From NCBI GenBank assembly GCA_902785445.1, contig CACZYN010000097.1, forward strand, positions 1 to 7,126: a stretch of DNA of 7,126 nucleotides. The letters run 5' to 3'. The notes below the pieces were generated by a model. It did not search any database, was not told the origin of the DNA, and saw only the letters and a program-made list of their open reading frames with translations. The translations under genes and the position numbers were made by a program. Shown in pieces: positions 4,426 through 7,126 of the stretch (the stretch's first letter is position 1; every line of letters starts with the position of its first letter). Origin of the DNA: an uncultured Anaerovibrio sp. (GTDB lineage Bacteria > Bacillota > Negativicutes > Selenomonadales > Selenomonadaceae).

Positions 4426-5943
4426 ATGAAAATGAATCCGGAAGAAATAACAGCCATTATCAAGGATCAAATCAAAAACTACAACGTGGATTTGAATGTT
4501 GATGATGTAGGCACTGTTATCGAAATCGGTGATGGTATCGCCCACGTTCATGGCCTAAGTAAGGCTATGGCCGGCGAGCTGTTGGATTTTGGTAACGATA
4601 TATATGGTCTGGTGCTCAATCTTGAGCAGGACAATGTTGGTGCGGTTATTCTTGGTGGCGATACTGCCATCAAGGAAGGTGATATGGTAAAGCGTACCGG
4701 CACCATCATGCAGGTTCCTGTTGGTGAAGCTATGATCGGCCGTGTAGTAGATGCATTGGGCCGCCCAGTGGATGGCAAGGGACCTATTAATACAACTGAA
4801 TATCGTCCAGTAGAGTACAAGGCTCCTGGTATTGCGGACAGAAAGTCCGTACATGAGCCATTACAGACTGGTCTTAAAGCTATTGATGCGCTGGTACCAA
4901 TCGGGCGTGGTCAGCGTGAGTTGATTATCGGTGACCGTGGTACTGGTAAAACAGCTATTGCGGTGGATACCATTCTGAACCAGAAGGGTCAGAACTGTAT
5001 CTGCGTATATGTAGCTATTGGTCAGAAGGCATCCACTGTAGCCCGGGTTGTAAAGACCTTTGAGGATCATGGAGCTATGGATTATACCATCGTTGTTGTA
5101 GCTTCAGCTTCCGACAGCGCACCATTGCAGTATTTGGCTCCATATGCCGGTGTAGCAATGGCTGAGTATTTCATGTATAAAGGTGGTCATGCCCTTTGCG
5201 TATATGATGACCTCACTAAGCATGCAGCAGCATATCGTGCTATGTCCCTGTTGCTCCGTCGTCCACCAGGGCGTGAAGCATATCCAGGTGATGTATTCTA
5301 CTTACATTCCCGTCTGTTGGAGCGTGCTGCAAAGCTTTCTGATGCTATGGGCGCGGGTTCTATCACCGCACTGCCAATTATCGAGACTTTGGCCGGCGAC
5401 GTATCAGCATATATTCCAACCAACGTAATATCCATTACTGATGGCCAGATAATGCTGGAAACCGATGCCTTCTATTCTGGTATCCGTCCAGCAATCAGCG
5501 TAGGTTTGTCCGTATCCCGTGTAGGTGGTAGTGCTCAGATTAAAGCCATGAAGCAGATTGCAGGTACTATGCGTCTGGATTTGGCTCAGTATCGTGAGTT
5601 GGCGGCATTTGCTCAGTTTGCGTCTGATTTGGATAAAGCTACCAAGGCCCAGTTGGACCGTGGTGCCCGTATGGTTGAGACCCTGAAACAGGCCCAGTAT
5701 TCGCCACTGGCAGTACAGGAACAGGTTGTGGTTATCTTCTCGGCAGTTCGGGGCTTCCTGACGGATATTCCAGTGAATAAAGTAGTAACTTTCCAGGCTG
5801 ATCTCCTGAAGTTCATGAATAGTGAACATGCGGATGTATTACAGAAGATTGCTGACCAGAAGAAACTGGATGATGCCTTAGAAGCCGATATTTCCAAGTG
5901 TATTGAGGAATTTAAGGAAACTGTAACCTATAAAATGGCATAA
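4426..5943 (+). CDS. atpA: ATP synthase F1 subunit alpha
   Basis: Alpha alternates with beta in the F1 hexamer; its nucleotide sites are non-catalytic, but it supplies the arginine finger to the catalytic sites. The 505 residues comprise a beta-barrel (about 25-93), a nucleotide-binding domain (about 95-375) and a C-terminal helical domain. Walker A is GDRGTGKT (169-176), Walker B ends at Asp261 (ALCVYDD), and the arginine finger is Arg365 in SVSRVGG (362-368), equivalent to E. coli Arg376. The P-loop has Gly172 where nearly all F-type alpha subunits I know have Gln (GDRQTGKT). The ATG at 4426 has GGGTGA (4411-4416) at suitable distance; a second Met follows two codons later but is too far from that site. 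It begins 22 bases after atpH. Confidence 0.98.
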   Translation: MKMNPEEITAIIKDQIKNYNVDLNVDDVGTVIEIGDGIAHVHGLSKAMAGELLDFGNDIYGLVLNLEQDNVGAVILGGDTAIKEGDMVKRTGTIMQVPVGEAMIGRVVDALGRPVDGKGPINTTEYRPVEYKAPGIADRKSVHEPLQTGLKAIDALVPIGRGQRELIIGDRGTGKTAIAVDTILNQKGQNCICVYVAIGQKASTVARVVKTFEDHGAMDYTIVVVASASDSAPLQYLAPYAGVAMAEYFMYKGGHALCVYDDLTKHAAAYRAMSLLLRRPPGREAYPGDVFYLHSRLLERAAKLSDAMGAGSITALPIIETLAGDVSAYIPTNVISITDGQIMLETDAFYSGIRPAISVGLSVSRVGGSAQIKAMKQIAGTMRLDLAQYRELAAFAQFASDLDKATKAQLDRGARMVETLKQAQYSPLAVQEQVVVIFSAVRGFLTDIPVNKVVTFQADLLKFMNSEHADVLQKIADQKKLDDALEADISKCIEEFKETVTYKMA

Positions 5944-5962
5944 GGCAGTGAGGTGATTTTAT

Positions 5963-6814
5963 TTGGCTAGTTTACAGGATATACGCCGTCGTATCAAGAG
6001 CGTAAAGAGTATACAGCAAATCACAAATGCCATGAACATGGTAGCAACCTCCCGCCTTCGTCAGGCCAAAGGGGCTGCTGTTGCCAATAAGCCTTATGCA
6101 GAGAAAATGGCTCAGGTTGTATCTGAGGTAGCCGCAAATGTGACTGATTTCAGTCATCCTCTTTTGGAGACTCATCCAGGAGGCAAGCGTCTCATCCTGG
6201 CAATAGCTTCTGATAAGGGGCTTGCTGGAGCTTATTCCAGCAATGCCATCAAGGAAGTTGTGGCTAATATTGAGGACAAGGGCAATACTCAGGTTATGGC
6301 TGTTGGCCGTAAAGTAAAAGATTATTTTTCTAACCGTAGCTACAGTATATGCAGTGAGTATATCGGTATCAGTGAAAGACCAAAGTACGAACATGCTAAG
6401 GCTATCGCTGATGACATTATCGCCCGCTTTGAAGCCGGGGATATTGAAGAGGTATACATGGTATATACCCGCTTTATTTCAGCTATTAACTGCGTTCCGG
6501 AAACGGTGAAGTTGCTGCCATTCAGTGGCCTTGCCAAAACGGAGGGCGGAATTCGTACCGAGTATATATTCGAGCCGAATGCAGCTGAGGTTTTGGGGTA
6601 TTTGCTGCCGCAGTATCTGGTTACCACCATTTATGCCGCTTTATTACAAGCAGCGGCCAGTGAGCTCAGCTCGCGTATGAATGCAATGAGTAACGCTACG
6701 GATAATGCTCAGGAGCTTATCGCAAAATTGGATTTGCACTATAATAAAGTTCGTCAGGCCGGCATAACCCGCGAGATTACAGAAATCGTGGGCGGTGCTG
6801 AGGCATTGAAGTAA
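5963..6814 (+). CDS. atpG: ATP synthase F1 subunit gamma
   Basis: Gamma is the central shaft that turns inside the alpha/beta hexamer and couples to the c-ring. The 283-residue protein has the two-helix coiled coil at its ends: an N-terminal helix with the family motif IKSVKSIQQITNAM (11-24) and a C-terminal helix ending TREITEIVGGAEAL (269-282). The central Rossmann-like domain contains SDKGLAGAYSS (83-93), a variant of SDRGLCGGFN. The start is TTG, because a TGA (5954-5956) lies in frame just three codons upstream with no ATG between; the ribosome site AGGTGA (5951-5956) is six bases away. It follows atpA by 19 bases and is complete. No redox-control insertion of the chloroplast type is seen. 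Confidence 0.97.
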   Translation: MASLQDIRRRIKSVKSIQQITNAMNMVATSRLRQAKGAAVANKPYAEKMAQVVSEVAANVTDFSHPLLETHPGGKRLILAIASDKGLAGAYSSNAIKEVVANIEDKGNTQVMAVGRKVKDYFSNRSYSICSEYIGISERPKYEHAKAIADDIIARFEAGDIEEVYMVYTRFISAINCVPETVKLLPFSGLAKTEGGIRTEYIFEPNAAEVLGYLLPQYLVTTIYAALLQAAASELSSRMNAMSNATDNAQELIAKLDLHYNKVRQAGITREITEIVGGAEALK

Positions 6815-6826
6815 GGGGGTTTACCA

Positions 6827-7126
6827 TTGGCAAACGGTAAAGTCGTACAGGTTATAGGACCTGTCGTAGATATTGAATTTCCTGCGGGTGAACTGCCAGA
6901 TATTCTTAATGCAGTCACAATCCAGGGTAAAGCCGGCGAGGTAGAAATTGATTTGGTGGTAGAGGTTATGCAGCATTTGGGTGATAGTGTTACCCGCTGT
7001 ATTGCCATGAGCTCCACTGATGGTCTGACTCGTGGCATGGAAGCAGTTGATACTGGAGCACCTATTAAAGTTCCGGTAGGAGATGCTTGCCTTGGCCGTG
7101 TATTTAACGTATTGGGGCAGACAGTT
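6827..7126 (+). CDS. atpD: ATP synthase F1 subunit beta, 3'-truncated by window edge
   Basis: Beta carries the catalytic ATP sites. Exactly 100 codons are visible and the frame remains open to the last base. They cover the N-terminal barrel: GKVVQVIGPVVDIEFP (4-19), then TDGLTRGM (66-73) and VGDACLGRVFNVLG (84-97), all strongly typical of beta. The Walker A loop, catalytic Glu and DELSEED region lie beyond the window. The start is TTG at 6827: the atpG TAA (6812-6814) is in the same frame, with only TTA, GGT and similar codons between, so no ATG or GTG start is possible. AAGGGGGT (6813-6820), overlapping the atpG stop, is the ribosome site. It follows atpG by 12 bases; atpC (epsilon) is expected next but is not in view. 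Confidence 0.97.
   Translation, partial: MANGKVVQVIGPVVDIEFPAGELPDILNAVTIQGKAGEVEIDLVVEVMQHLGDSVTRCIAMSSTDGLTRGMEAVDTGAPIKVPVGDACLGRVFNVLGQTV

Noticed and set aside
5404..5897. Minus-strand open frames opposite atpA
   Set aside because: They are antisense to strongly conserved alpha-subunit sequence, and their translations show no domain.
1..7126. Mobile element, CRISPR array, tRNA or foreign island
   Set aside because: No inverted terminal repeats, transposase, spaced direct repeats or cloverleaf were seen. The whole window is a conserved housekeeping locus on one strand.

Overview
The window carries most of an F-type (F1Fo) ATP synthase operon, read entirely on the + strand, preceded by the 3' end of a UDP-N-acetylglucosamine 2-epimerase gene. 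The order wecB/mnaA-type epimerase, AtpZ-like gene, atpI-like gene, then atpB-E-F-H-A-G-D is a Firmicutes-type arrangement. Two small AtpZ/AtpI-type genes, good Shine-Dalgarno sites, several TTG starts and moderate base composition all fit that. I infer a diderm anaerobic Firmicute (Negativicutes, Selenomonas-like), but the sequence alone does not prove the genus.

Layout. Bases 1-1121 hold the epimerase, whose N-terminus lies just outside the window. Bases 1122-1511 are non-coding but busy: two consecutive intrinsic terminators (1133-1168 and 1230-1260), a near-consensus promoter (TTGACA, 18 bp, GATAAT at 1292-1321) and a predicted leader of about 184 nt. That leader contains two well-formed RNA structures, at 1324-1379 and 1383-1440. 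The second looks like a riboswitch aptamer. I suspect, without being able to verify it, the Na+-I (DUF1646) class, which is known to precede ion-transport and ATP synthase genes. Then come atpZ (1512-1739), an AT-rich gap with a possible second promoter, a Fur/PerR-like palindrome and a hairpin against the next ribosome site, atpI (1891-2268), and the structural genes: a (2328-2999), c (3071-3325), b (3364-3867), delta (3861-4403), alpha (4426-5943), gamma (5963-6814) and the first 100 codons of beta (6827 to the edge). The epsilon gene is not in view and is expected downstream of beta.

How the genes work together. Subunits a, b and c form the membrane motor, delta and b the stator, gamma the rotor shaft, and alpha with beta the catalytic head. 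AtpI and AtpZ are accessory membrane proteins for c-ring assembly or divalent-cation supply. The gene for c, the subunit needed in most copies, has the best Shine-Dalgarno (AAGGAGG) and is bracketed by two RNA stem-loops.

Most notable points: (1) the structured leader; (2) a c subunit with a second carboxylate (Asp29) in helix 1 facing the ion-binding Glu62, without the classical Na+ ligands; (3) a Gly replacing the usual Gln in the P-loop of alpha. Points 1 and 2 together raise the question of which ion this enzyme uses. The rest is a conventional housekeeping operon; no mobile element, CRISPR array or foreign gene is seen.
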